This document shows, piece by piece, positions 1-6,451 of a stretch of 12,234 nucleotides of DNA. The notes beneath the pieces were generated by a model. It had not been told where the DNA came from and did not search any database. It was given only the letters and a program-made list of their open reading frames with translations. Made by a program: the position numbers and the translations under genes. Source of the DNA: Pseudomonadota bacterium (lineage in GTDB: Bacteria; Pseudomonadota; Alphaproteobacteria; Rhizobiales; Beijerinckiaceae). The stretch's first letter is position 1; each line of letters opens with the position of its first letter. The stretch is taken from contig JAEXUU010000398.1 in assembly GCA_023452965.1 (NCBI GenBank), forward strand, positions 1 through 12,234, given 5' to 3'.

Positions 1-82
1 GACCGCGCTCTCCGGCCTGCAGGGCGTGCCGCTGCATCCGGGCGCCGAGAAGTTCTACAAGGAAGCCGGCCTGCTGAAGTGA
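1..82 (+). CDS. TAXI-family TRAP transporter solute-binding protein, C-terminal end only
   Basis: The frame starting at base 2 reads 26 residues to a TGA at 80-82. It includes GVPLHPGAEKFYKEAGLL, which fits the usual end of TAXI-type periplasmic binding proteins of TRAP transporters, where a mature-helix HPGAxxYYxExG stretch is common. Such proteins capture a small organic acid, often glutamate or a dicarboxylate, in the periplasm and hand it to the membrane permease. The assignment rests on this short motif and on the fused TRAP permease directly downstream on the same strand, the normal partner of a TAXI protein. The gene runs off the left edge, so signal peptide and substrate cannot be judged. 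Confidence 0.75.
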   Translation, partial: TALSGLQGVPLHPGAEKFYKEAGLLK

Positions 83-95
83 CGCCCTAGGCGTC

Positions 96-162
96 ATGCT
101 CGGGCCGGTCCCGAGCATAACCTGCCTGAGACTCTCGGGACGGCGCCGTGCGCCGCCCGAGA
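96..162 (+). promoter_or_regulatory. Two tandem stem-loops between binding-protein and permease genes
   Basis: The first hairpin has a perfect 9-bp stem, ATGCTCGGG (96-104) with CCCGAGCAT (110-118), and a 5-base loop. The second pairs TCTCGGG (133-139) with CCCGAGA (156-162) and continues inward as CGGCG/CGCCG after a one-base bulge. Neither is followed by a run of T, so a full intrinsic terminator is unlikely. Intercistronic stem-loops after binding-protein genes are known to stabilise the upstream mRNA or cause partial termination, keeping the binding protein in excess of the permease. That role is inferred here. Confidence 0.55.
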
Positions 163-210
163 ATGACGGTCTCGACCGCGCCTGACGCCGCGATCCGACG
201 AAAGCCCGAC

Positions 211-2376
211 ATGACCAACCAGCCCTCCGCTGCCGAACTCGCCAAGCTTGAGGAAGAGCTCGATCCCGAGATGCAGTTCCGCAAGATGCCGCAGGGCACG
301 GCGCTGCTGGTCGGCGCCCTGCTGCTCGCGCTCTCGGCCTTCCATTACTATACGGCCGGCTTTGGCCTGATGCGGGAGACGACGCATCGCGGCATCCACC
401 TGGCTTTCGTGCTCGGGCTGATCTTTCTCGTCTTCTCCGGCCGCAAGAGCGACGCCGGGACCGTCTATGCCTCGACCGTGCTGCGTCCGGGCGGCGTGCC
501 GCTCCATGACTGGGCCTTCGCCATCGCCGTGGCGATCTCCAGTCTCTATGTGCCCTATATCTTTGAGGATCTTGTCTTCCGCGTCGGCAATCCCTCGACG
601 CTCGACGTGGTCATGGGCTCGATCACCATCATCCTGATGATCGAGGCGACGCGCCGCGCCATCGGCTGGGGCCTGCCGCTGATCGCGCTCTTCGCGATGT
701 TCTATGCGCTCTACGGCAACTGGTTTCCGGGCATCTTTCTGCATCCCGGCTCGACCTGGGCGAATCTGGTCAACCATCTCTATTTGACCAGCCAAGGTGT
801 CTACGGCGTCGCGCTCGGTGTCGTCGCGACCTATGTCTTTCACTTCGTGCTGTTCGGCGTGCTGGCGACCCGAGTCGGGCTCGGCCGGCTCTTCCTCGGC
901 GTCGCCGCCGCGGTGGCGGGACGCTTCGCCGGCGGCCCGGCGAAGATCTCGATCTTCGGCTCGGCCCTGTTCGGCATGATCTCGGGCTCCTCCGTCGCCA
1001 ACACCGTCACCGTCGGATCTCTGACCATCCCGATGATGATCCGGCTCGGCTATCAGCGGCATTTCGCAGCCGCCGTCGAATCGACCGCCGCGACCGGCGG
1101 CCAGATCACTCCGCCGATCATGGGCGCGGCCGCCTTCCTGATGGTCGAGTTCCTCAACCTGCCCTATGCGACGATCGTCGTCGCCGCGATCATCCCAGCC
1201 TTCATGCACTTCTTCGGCGTGCTGATGCAGGTGCATTTCGAGGCCAAACGCGCCGGCATGCGCGGCCTGACCGATGTCGAGATTCCGAAGCTGTCCGAGG
1301 TCTTCGCGCGCGACTGGCCGACGATCGCGCCGCTTTTCGTCCTCATCGTCATCCTGTTCACCGGCTACACGCCTTATCTCGCCGCCTTCTGGGGCATTAC
1401 CGGCTGCATGCTGGTCGGCCTCGCGCATTACCGTGCCGCTTCCGCCCTTGTCCTCGCGGTCGCGCTCGGCATTGCCGCTCCGACCGAGTTCCTGCGCGTT
1501 CCCGGCGTCAATGCCGCGCTGACCCTTGCGGCCTTCGCCGCGATGGCTCATGGCGCCCTGCTGCGCTGGGACGAGGGACGCAAGCGCGTCAACGACCTCG
1601 TCGACGCCTTCATCCTCGGGGCGAAATACGCCATCGGCGTCGGGGCGGCCGCAGCGACGGTCGGCATCATCGTCGGCGTGGTCACGCTCACCGGCGTCGG
1701 CTTCAAGATCTCCTGGATCGTCACCTCGCTCGCCGATCAATGGGCCAATGCCGTGCTCGGCTTCGTGCCGTTCCTGCCCTTCGATCTGAAGAGCGCGACG
1801 CTGTTCTTCACCCTCGTCCTGACCGGCATCGTCTGCATCCTGCTCGGCTGCGGTGTGCCGACCACCGCCAACTACATCATCATGGTGACGGTGGCGGCCC
1901 CGGCGCTCGGCATGCTCGGCGTCAACCCGCTCGTCGCGCATTTCTTCGTGTTCTACTACGGGGTGCTCGCTGATGTGACGCCGCCGGTCGCGATCGCCGC
2001 CTATGCCGGGGCGAGCATGGCCGGCGCCGACCCGTTCAAGACCGGCAACACCGCCTTCCGGCTGGCGCTCGGCAAGGTGCTGGTGCCGTTCGTCTTCGTC
2101 TTCTCGCCCTCGATGCTGATCATGGCGCCGGGGTTCACCTGGGTGGAGCTGATCGGCTCGACCGCGTCCTGCATCGTCAGCATCACCTTCCTGTCCGCTG
2201 CCTTTGCCGGCTGGTTCCTGGCGCCGCTGGCGATGTGGGAGCGCTTCGTGATTGCACTTGCCGCCTTGCCTATGATCCTGGCGACGCCATTCAGCGTCGC
2301 GGCCGGACTGGTGATTGCCGCGCCGGTGCTTGCAAGGCAGGTGCTGGCGCGGCGCGCAGCCGTTGCGCCAGCATAG
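211..2376 (+). CDS. TRAP transporter fused permease (4TM/12TM, DctQ-DctM fusion type)
   Basis: This is a large polytopic inner-membrane protein of about 721 residues. Long hydrophobic segments follow a short charged cytosolic N-terminus. The middle holds the DctM-like core, with FGMISGSSVANTVTVGSLTIP and the ATGGQITPPIMGAAAFLM stretch typical of TRAP large subunits; a second hydrophobic half carries LGCGVPTTANYIIM and DVTPPVAIAAYAGASMAGADPF. The length matches fused TAXI-TRAP permeases. It uses the ion gradient to import the ligand delivered by the TAXI binding protein encoded just upstream. ATG at 211 is chosen because the protein then begins MTNQPSAAELAKLEEEL, a usual soluble leader. An in-frame ATG at 163 abuts the second stem-loop and is less likely. 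The substrate is not readable from the sequence. Confidence 0.9.
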   Translation: MTNQPSAAELAKLEEELDPEMQFRKMPQGTALLVGALLLALSAFHYYTAGFGLMRETTHRGIHLAFVLGLIFLVFSGRKSDAGTVYASTVLRPGGVPLHDWAFAIAVAISSLYVPYIFEDLVFRVGNPSTLDVVMGSITIILMIEATRRAIGWGLPLIALFAMFYALYGNWFPGIFLHPGSTWANLVNHLYLTSQGVYGVALGVVATYVFHFVLFGVLATRVGLGRLFLGVAAAVAGRFAGGPAKISIFGSALFGMISGSSVANTVTVGSLTIPMMIRLGYQRHFAAAVESTAATGGQITPPIMGAAAFLMVEFLNLPYATIVVAAIIPAFMHFFGVLMQVHFEAKRAGMRGLTDVEIPKLSEVFARDWPTIAPLFVLIVILFTGYTPYLAAFWGITGCMLVGLAHYRAASALVLAVALGIAAPTEFLRVPGVNAALTLAAFAAMAHGALLRWDEGRKRVNDLVDAFILGAKYAIGVGAAAATVGIIVGVVTLTGVGFKISWIVTSLADQWANAVLGFVPFLPFDLKSATLFFTLVLTGIVCILLGCGVPTTANYIIMVTVAAPALGMLGVNPLVAHFFVFYYGVLADVTPPVAIAAYAGASMAGADPFKTGNTAFRLALGKVLVPFVFVFSPSMLIMAPGFTWVELIGSTASCIVSITFLSAAFAGWFLAPLAMWERFVIALAALPMILATPFSVAAGLVIAAPVLARQVLARRAAVAPA

Positions 2377-2390
2377 TTCCTGATATGTTC

Positions 2391-2419
2391 TTGCAACCAT
2401 AGCGCGCTTTCGCTAACGT
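2391..2419 (+). promoter_or_regulatory. Possible sigma-70 promoter of comM
   Basis: TTGCAA (2391-2396) is followed after 17 bases by TAACGT (2414-2419), in the 85-base gap between the TRAP permease stop and the comM start. Both boxes are only partial matches (4/6 and 3/6), so this is a weak call supported mainly by position and spacing. Confidence 0.25.
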
Positions 2420-3107
2420 AACGACGCGGCAGCGGAGCAATGCGGGCGGGGTGGCGCTGGGATGGTGACGCGGGTCGCGACGGTGGCGTTCGAGGGCATC
2501 GAGGCACGCGCCGTCGACGTCCAGGTCCAGGTCACGCCCGGCGGCGTCGCCTTCATCCTCGTCGGCCTGCCCGACAAGGCGGTGGGCGAGAGCAAGGAGC
2601 GCGTCCGCGCTGCCCTGATCGCCTCGGGGCTGGCGCTGCCGGCCAAGCGCATTACCGTCAATCTCGCCCCGGCCGACCTTCCAAAGGAGGGCAGTCATTA
2701 CGACCTGCCGATCGCGCTCGGCGTGATGGCCGCGATCGGCGCGATCCCGACCGATGCGCTCGCCGGCTACACCGTGCTCGGCGAGCTCGCGCTCGACGGT
2801 TCGATCAGCCCGGTCGCCGGGGTGTTGCCGGCCGCAATCGCCGCCCATGCCCGCGGCCAGGGCCTGATCTGTCCGGCAGCCTCGGGCCCGGAGGCGGCCT
2901 GGGCGGCGCAGGATCTCGACATCTTCGCGCCCCGCTCGCTGATCCAGCTCGCCAATCACTTCAAGGGCACGCAGGTGATGGCGCGGCCGCAGCCTTCGGT
3001 CGCGCGCCAGGCCGGCGCGCTGCCCGATCTAGCCGACATCAAGGGCCAGGAGAGCGCCAAGCGCGTGCTCGAGATCGCCGCCGCAGGTGGCCACAACCTC
3101 CTCCCGT

Positions 3108-3122
3108 TGTTGACAATGGACC
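3108..3122 (+). repeat. Putative left terminal sequence of the element, TGTTGACAATGGACC
   Basis: These are the first bases after the break in comM. The 12-mer TGACAATGGACC (3111-3122) recurs with one mismatch as TGTCAATGGACC at 12038-12049, and the core AATGGACC recurs inverted as GGTCCATT at 12084-12091. A repeat at the outer edge and near the recombinase would fit transposase-binding sites. The exact first base is uncertain by about four positions because the uninterrupted comM sequence is unavailable. Confidence 0.45.
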
Positions 3123-3157
3123 CGTGTTTGCTTGGCCTCGGCATCTTCTCACTATGC

Positions 3158-3182
3158 AAAATGCACCCCGTAGGGATTGCAT
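3158..3182 (-). terminator. Intrinsic terminator of the parB-like gene
   Basis: Read on the minus strand right after the parB-like stop codon, ATGCA-AT-CCC, a TACG tetraloop (UNCG type) and GGG-TGCAT form an 8-bp stem with a two-base bulge, followed by TTT. It ends leftward transcription about 50 bases before the comM junction, so the island's genes should not read antisense into comM. Confidence 0.6.
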
Positions 3183-3183
3183 C

Positions 3184-4026
3184 CTAGAAGTCGTCCTCAT
3201 CATCCGCCTCGGGCAGATCGGCGTGTTGCATTAGGTCCTGCATGAGTTCCGGCAGGCGACGCCCGAAGTGGATCGCGAGGGCATGCGCGGCAATCTCGAT
3301 GTTCCCAGCGAGCTTCTTGCCGAACGCCTTCGAGAGCTTGTCGGCGTACACCTGAGCTTGAGCCTCGACCCATGCCTCCCGTTCGGTGTCCGACATCGGG
3401 GGATCATTCTCGCCGTGGGCCGCCTTGTGGGCTCGAAACCACCTCGGATAGTCGTCAGCCGTGTCGCCGAGCTTTCTGAGGACCCGTCTCATGATGCCGA
3501 CCTGCCCATCCGAGACTCCGGCAGCGGTGATGACCTCCCTCTTCTTGTAGCCCATGCGGACGAGGCGCCACGCGAAGTCCTGCCGCTCCGTATTGTCCAT
3601 CTGGAGCTTGGCCTGAGAGTTCGACCTTCCGGCTTCGAGGACGGCCTCTTCCAAGGTCCCCTCGAAGAAAACGACAGGGACATCCGAGGTGACACTGGCT
3701 CGGGAATAGGCGGCCAGCCGATGGTGCCCGTCGATGACGACCACCTCGTCGCCGATCTGGACGACCTTGATAGGCTCCAAGGTCGCCTGTGTTCTCAGCA
3801 CACGGGCGAGCGTCTCCACGTGATACTCGACGACGGGGTGGCCCCTTGGCTGGAAGACTTCCGGGTACTCGTGGATGTCCGCCAAGGCCACCCGAGAGGG
3901 GCGGGCGGTAGAAGACCCAGCGGCAGCTTTCGCCTTCAACGCGGCCAGCACGGCAGCCGGTCCGTCCGCCTGATCCACCTCGACGGTGTCGAGTGCGCCT
4001 ACGGCGCCGTCATCGCTTTCGATCAT
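3184..4026 (-). CDS. ParB/Srx-superfamily protein with helix-turn-helix
   Basis: This 280-residue soluble protein has an Ala-rich, acidic N-terminal extension of about 45 residues. A ParB N-terminal (ParB/Srx-fold) domain lies at about 45-135, with VVVIDGHHRLAAY at 95-107 in place of the GERRxRA nucleotide-binding box of chromosomal ParB. A likely DNA-binding helix-turn-helix sits near 160-186 (KKREVITAAGVSDGQVGIM), and the C-terminus is acidic (ADDEDDF). The ATG has an SD-like GAGAA six bases upstream. It lies 38 bases after the zinc-finger gene on the same strand, probably in one operon. No parA is nearby, so ordinary partitioning is unlikely. ParB-like proteins of this sort in mobile elements often act as regulators or accessory DNA-binding factors, which is inferred here. 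The family assignment is firm; the role is unknown. Confidence 0.8.
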   Translation of the reverse strand: MIESDDGAVGALDTVEVDQADGPAAVLAALKAKAAAGSSTARPSRVALADIHEYPEVFQPRGHPVVEYHVETLARVLRTQATLEPIKVVQIGDEVVVIDGHHRLAAYSRASVTSDVPVVFFEGTLEEAVLEAGRSNSQAKLQMDNTERQDFAWRLVRMGYKKREVITAAGVSDGQVGIMRRVLRKLGDTADDYPRWFRAHKAAHGENDPPMSDTEREAWVEAQAQVYADKLSKAFGKKLAGNIEIAAHALAIHFGRRLPELMQDLMQHADLPEADDEDDF

Positions 4027-4064
4027 GGAGTGTTCTCGTAGTGGCTATCCCGTAACCGGGAGCA

Positions 4065-4730
4065 TCAAGCCAAGTCAGTCAGTGCCTTGTGGAAGTCGGC
4101 CCGCTGCTGCAGCTTCTCTTGAATGTCGGCGCGGTGGAGCTTGGCTAGATGCAGCCCCACTGCTCCCAACGTCTCCACCAGACACCCGGCGATGATGTCG
4201 GAGGACCCCGGTGTGAAGTCACGATAGGCCCGCTTCATCCGCCCCGTCTGGTGGTCGTACCACTCGCCGACGTTGACCTCGCTGAGGCGCATCACCCGGC
4301 GGACAAGTTGCCTCCTGAAGGCCCCGTCAGAGCGAAACCTGCGGGGCTCTAGGTCCCAGAGCATGTACATGGCGAGCACGGTCTCCACGACCACGCGGGG
4401 CTCGATGTCGGCTCCGAGCTTCACGATGGCGGTGGCAGCAATCCGCTCGTTCCTGCTCCCCGGCACGCCCCTGTCAGCGTCCCCAAGGATGCCCCTAGCG
4501 TGGGCCACTACCGCCTGCCAGCGATCATCGCAGGTGGTCCATGTGGGGTTGCCTGCGTTCTTCTCGATCCTGGCCCTAACGAGGTCGGTGTAGGGCTTCA
4601 GGACCTCCTTGGTGATGCCGACCTGCCCGACGTCACCATGGCGTCTCCAGCGGCTCTTATGGGTCGTGCAGAAGTGCCCGTAGCGGGTGGCGGGCTTGCC
4701 GCACCCCGGAGCACGGCATAGGCCGGCCAT
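4065..4730 (-). CDS. Zinc-finger protein of unknown function, phage/mobile-element type
   Basis: This 221-residue protein opens with a compact zinc-finger-like motif: C5, C10, C21 and H24, followed by the basic run KSRWRRHGD. The C-x4-C-x10-C-x2-H plus RWRRHGD pattern is familiar from small phage and mobile-element proteins, where it often precedes an HNH nuclease domain. No HNH residues are apparent in the rest of this protein, which is mostly helical and rich in Arg (RRQLVRRVMRLSEVNVGEWY; HLAKLHRADIQEKLQQ). AGGA six bases before the ATG supports this start. It is the first gene of a probable two-gene unit with the downstream ParB-like gene. It may bind nucleic acid; no specific function is claimed. 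Confidence 0.7.
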   Translation of the reverse strand: MAGLCRAPGCGKPATRYGHFCTTHKSRWRRHGDVGQVGITKEVLKPYTDLVRARIEKNAGNPTWTTCDDRWQAVVAHARGILGDADRGVPGSRNERIAATAIVKLGADIEPRVVVETVLAMYMLWDLEPRRFRSDGAFRRQLVRRVMRLSEVNVGEWYDHQTGRMKRAYRDFTPGSSDIIAGCLVETLGAVGLHLAKLHRADIQEKLQQRADFHKALTDLA

Positions 4731-4767
4731 TCGATGTCCTGATTAGTTGCGTCCGTCCCCTGACAGA

Positions 4768-4782
4768 CAGAGACGGAAATAA
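4768..4782. promoter_or_regulatory. Possible ArsR-like operator half in the gap before the zinc-finger gene
   Basis: CAGAGACGGAAATAA resembles the operator upstream of arsR2 (CCAGAGATACGGAAATAA) with the central two bases missing. It sits 38 bases upstream of the zinc-finger start, in an otherwise featureless gap of 133 bases (4731-4863). No convincing promoter boxes were found there. The match may be chance. Confidence 0.25.
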
Positions 4783-4863
4783 AATCGCAGGCCGATGTCT
4801 GCAAGCCTCGGTAGTGCGGCCGATGGTCCTTGTCCGCTATGGGTGTAGTGACGGCACCTCGCG

Positions 4864-5856
4864 TCAGGTGTCGCGGCGGTCATCCGGAGCCCTGAGCACC
4901 TCGATGGTGTCCACCGCCATCAGGCGAGGTGCCTCATCAGAGCGTCGTTCTACGAGGCCCCGAACGACGACCTGAGCATCGAGCAGCTTGCGGGGTTCGA
5001 TGCCGCTGACGTTCGTGTAGACGCAGCGGACGTCTTGCCACTTGTGGTCGACGATCCACCTGAGATCGAAGCGTTTGGCGTCGAGGTCGATGCCTCGGAT
5101 GGTTCCCTGAAGCTGGAGTTCCTCTCTTCCAACCACGGGCTTTAGCAGCATCCGACCGATCTGGGACCGGACCTCGGGGGTCAGTTCAGCAGGTCGCCGG
5201 TTTTCTTGGGAGGTCGTCACGCCTATCCTGCTAACGCCCTTCTTGCCTGACGGTGCGATGCGCCGAAGGGCCACAAGGGCCGCATCACGCACCTTCGGGT
5301 CGTCAACCACCTCGGCGACGTGCCGGGTGGCCTCCTCCTCGTCTCGGATTTCAATCGTGTGTGAGACGGTGTTGATGATCCGTAGGGCGTCTTTGGTCGC
5401 CTTGTAGAGCGTGTCCTCCGCGCCAAGAAGGTTCTCGTGGTTCTCCCGCTCCCTCGGTAGGGGGACGTTGAAGCCGACAAACAAGCTGCCCTTGGCGAGC
5501 CCAGAAAGACCAAGGTCAACGTCTTCGATGGGGACGCGGACGTCGGGGACAATCCCAGCGATGGCCTTCGTCAGGTCGCGGACCTGCGTCTTGACGTTGT
5601 TGAACAGCCCGGAGACCAACGAAATCCTCGGCGACCCCTCGACCGCGCGACCTTCGACATGCAGGAGCAGGTCGGAGTTATCCTTGGCCTTCGCTAGCGG
5701 AAAATCCTCGGAGTAGATCGCGCTCAGCATCTCGTAGAACGGGGCGCAAGCCTGCTCAGGGTCGACGCCAAGCTCCGCCGCCCGCGACTGCCACGCAGCA
5801 ATCTCGGCGTGTAGGAGCCGCGCCCGACGCTCGATCTGTTCTGACCATGTGGTCAT
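4864..5856 (-). CDS. Unrecognised 330-residue partner of the nucleotidyltransferase gene
   Basis: The family is not recognised. The protein is soluble, with no signal peptide or membrane segment. Residues 1-100 look helical and charged (WSEQIERRARLLHAEIAAW). The middle has a beta-rich stretch (DVRVPIEDVDLGLSGLAKGSL). The last ~80 residues alternate like a small beta-barrel (LQLQGTIRGIDLDAKRFDL; LLDAQVVVRGLVERRSDEA), recalling OB-like folds without a clear motif. The start at 5856 overlaps the upstream stop in ATGA and has GAGGG seven bases before it. An extension of the frame to 6063 would run across the upstream gene and is rejected. Strict coupling suggests a two-protein complex with the nucleotidyltransferase, perhaps toxin-antitoxin or abortive infection. 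That is inference from arrangement. Confidence 0.75.
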   Translation of the reverse strand: MTTWSEQIERRARLLHAEIAAWQSRAAELGVDPEQACAPFYEMLSAIYSEDFPLAKAKDNSDLLLHVEGRAVEGSPRISLVSGLFNNVKTQVRDLTKAIAGIVPDVRVPIEDVDLGLSGLAKGSLFVGFNVPLPRERENHENLLGAEDTLYKATKDALRIINTVSHTIEIRDEEEATRHVAEVVDDPKVRDAALVALRRIAPSGKKGVSRIGVTTSQENRRPAELTPEVRSQIGRMLLKPVVGREELQLQGTIRGIDLDAKRFDLRWIVDHKWQDVRCVYTNVSGIEPRKLLDAQVVVRGLVERRSDEAPRLMAVDTIEVLRAPDDRRDT

Positions 5857-6305
5857 AGCGCCACCCTCAGCAGTCCCTTCAAGTCCTCCGGTGCCATCCC
5901 GCGAATGACGGCTTCCTCCAGCTTCACGTACTCGAAGAATGCTCGAAGGTCGCGTGGTGCTCCCGGCATGTACACCCAGAAGTCCACCCGAAAGGCCACC
6001 TTGAGGTTCTCCCGCTGGGTGAAGAAGACCCTGTTCCAATGCACCTGGGTCGCGATGTCGCATCCTTCCAAGTCGAAAACCAAATCGACATCCGAAGGCG
6101 CTTCCTTGTCGCTGGTGAAGCTACCATCGAACAGGATGCTGGCAGGCTTCGGCTGAGGCTCCAGCCATGCGAGGAACAACTGCAAGTCAGCCCATAGAGC
6201 CTGACGATGAGCGGTCGCGGTGTAGGCCCCCTCAATCTCACCCAAGGTGCAGTCGTGGCGGCCAGCCGGAAGAACCCCAAAGGGTGTCAGGTCAGGTATC
6301 GGCAT
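5853..6305 (-). CDS. Minimal nucleotidyltransferase-fold protein (DUF6932-like)
   Basis: This 150-residue protein shows the nucleotidyltransferase signature: G61-S62, then nine residues, then D72-V-D74, within LFDGSFTSDKEAPSDVDLVF. A likely third carboxylate is D108 in the strand VAFRVDFWVY. The N-terminus (IPDLTPFGVLPAGRHDCTLGEIE) and the GSFxTxKxxPxDVD motif match what I know of DUF6932 proteins. Related MNT/AbiEii-type enzymes transfer a nucleotide to tRNA or to a partner protein in toxin-antitoxin and phage-defence systems. All metal-binding acidic residues appear intact, so it is probably active. It is the first gene of a two-gene operon, and its stop overlaps the next start by four bases. 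No strong SD is visible upstream. Whether it is toxin or antitoxin is not decided by the sequence. Confidence 0.78.
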   Translation of the reverse strand: MPIPDLTPFGVLPAGRHDCTLGEIEGAYTATAHRQALWADLQLFLAWLEPQPKPASILFDGSFTSDKEAPSDVDLVFDLEGCDIATQVHWNRVFFTQRENLKVAFRVDFWVYMPGAPRDLRAFFEYVKLEEAVIRGMAPEDLKGLLRVAL

Positions 6306-6402
6306 GGCGAGGCTTAGGCGCGGCCAGCGAGCCGCAGGTCATCAACGAACAACACCCTTCCCCCCCGCCATATGCTGCCAGCCCCGCACCGATCTAGCGC
6401 CG

Positions 6403-6423
6403 GTCGATGGGCTCGTCATCGAC
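6403..6423 (-). terminator. Weak hairpin after the acr3 gene
   Basis: GTCGATG (6403-6409) and CATCGAC (6417-6423) form a 7-bp stem with a 7-base loop, 29 bases past the acr3 stop on the minus strand. There is no T run, so it may attenuate or stabilise the ars transcript rather than end it. It is the only structure seen in the 146-base gap before the nucleotidyltransferase gene. Confidence 0.3.
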
Positions 6424-6451
6424 AGCCTCCAGCTACTTGTAGGCGGATGAC

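Larger units (their letters stand above)
2462..3187 (+). pseudogene. comM: comM/yifB (Mg-chelatase-like AAA+ ATPase), truncated by element insertion
   Basis: The protein starts MVTRVATVAFEGIEA, as ComM/YifB proteins do, and holds the N-terminal ChlI-like domain (VGLPDKAVGESKERVRAAL, LPAKRITVNLAPADLPKEG, YDLPIALG, LGELALDGSISPVAGVLP). The linker and AAA entry (DIKGQESAKRVLEIAAAGGHNLL) end at residue 214. In intact proteins the Walker A loop GPPGxGKS follows within a few residues. Here the frame changes to 27 unrelated residues and stops at 3187. Full ComM is about 500-515 residues, so the whole ATPase and C-terminal part is missing. ComM is a hexameric helicase that promotes branch migration during integration of DNA in natural transformation. 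Without the ATP site the remnant should be inactive. The missing 3' part is expected beyond the right end of the element. Confidence 0.88.

Noticed and set aside
94..2400. A 768-codon open frame on the minus strand opposite the TRAP permease
   Set aside because: It is a composition shadow: rich in Arg, Asp, Glu, His and Gly with no domain, while the plus strand encodes a clear membrane permease.
2440..3234. An overlapping + strand open frame across comM
   Set aside because: It is out of frame with the recognisable ComM protein and gives an Arg/Gly-rich low-complexity sequence.
3268..4041. A 257-codon + strand frame opposite the parB-like gene
   Set aside because: It has no recognisable domain, and the ParB motif and SD are on the minus strand.
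5857..6063. N-terminal extension of the 330-residue protein up to 6063
   Set aside because: It would overlap 200 bases of the nucleotidyltransferase gene in another frame. The ATG at 5856 has an SD and the usual ATGA overlap.
6360..6366. Run of seven C upstream of the nucleotidyltransferase, as a possible phase-variable tract
   Set aside because: It is short, outside any coding frame and about 55 bases from the start, and is not placed in a promoter spacer I can identify.
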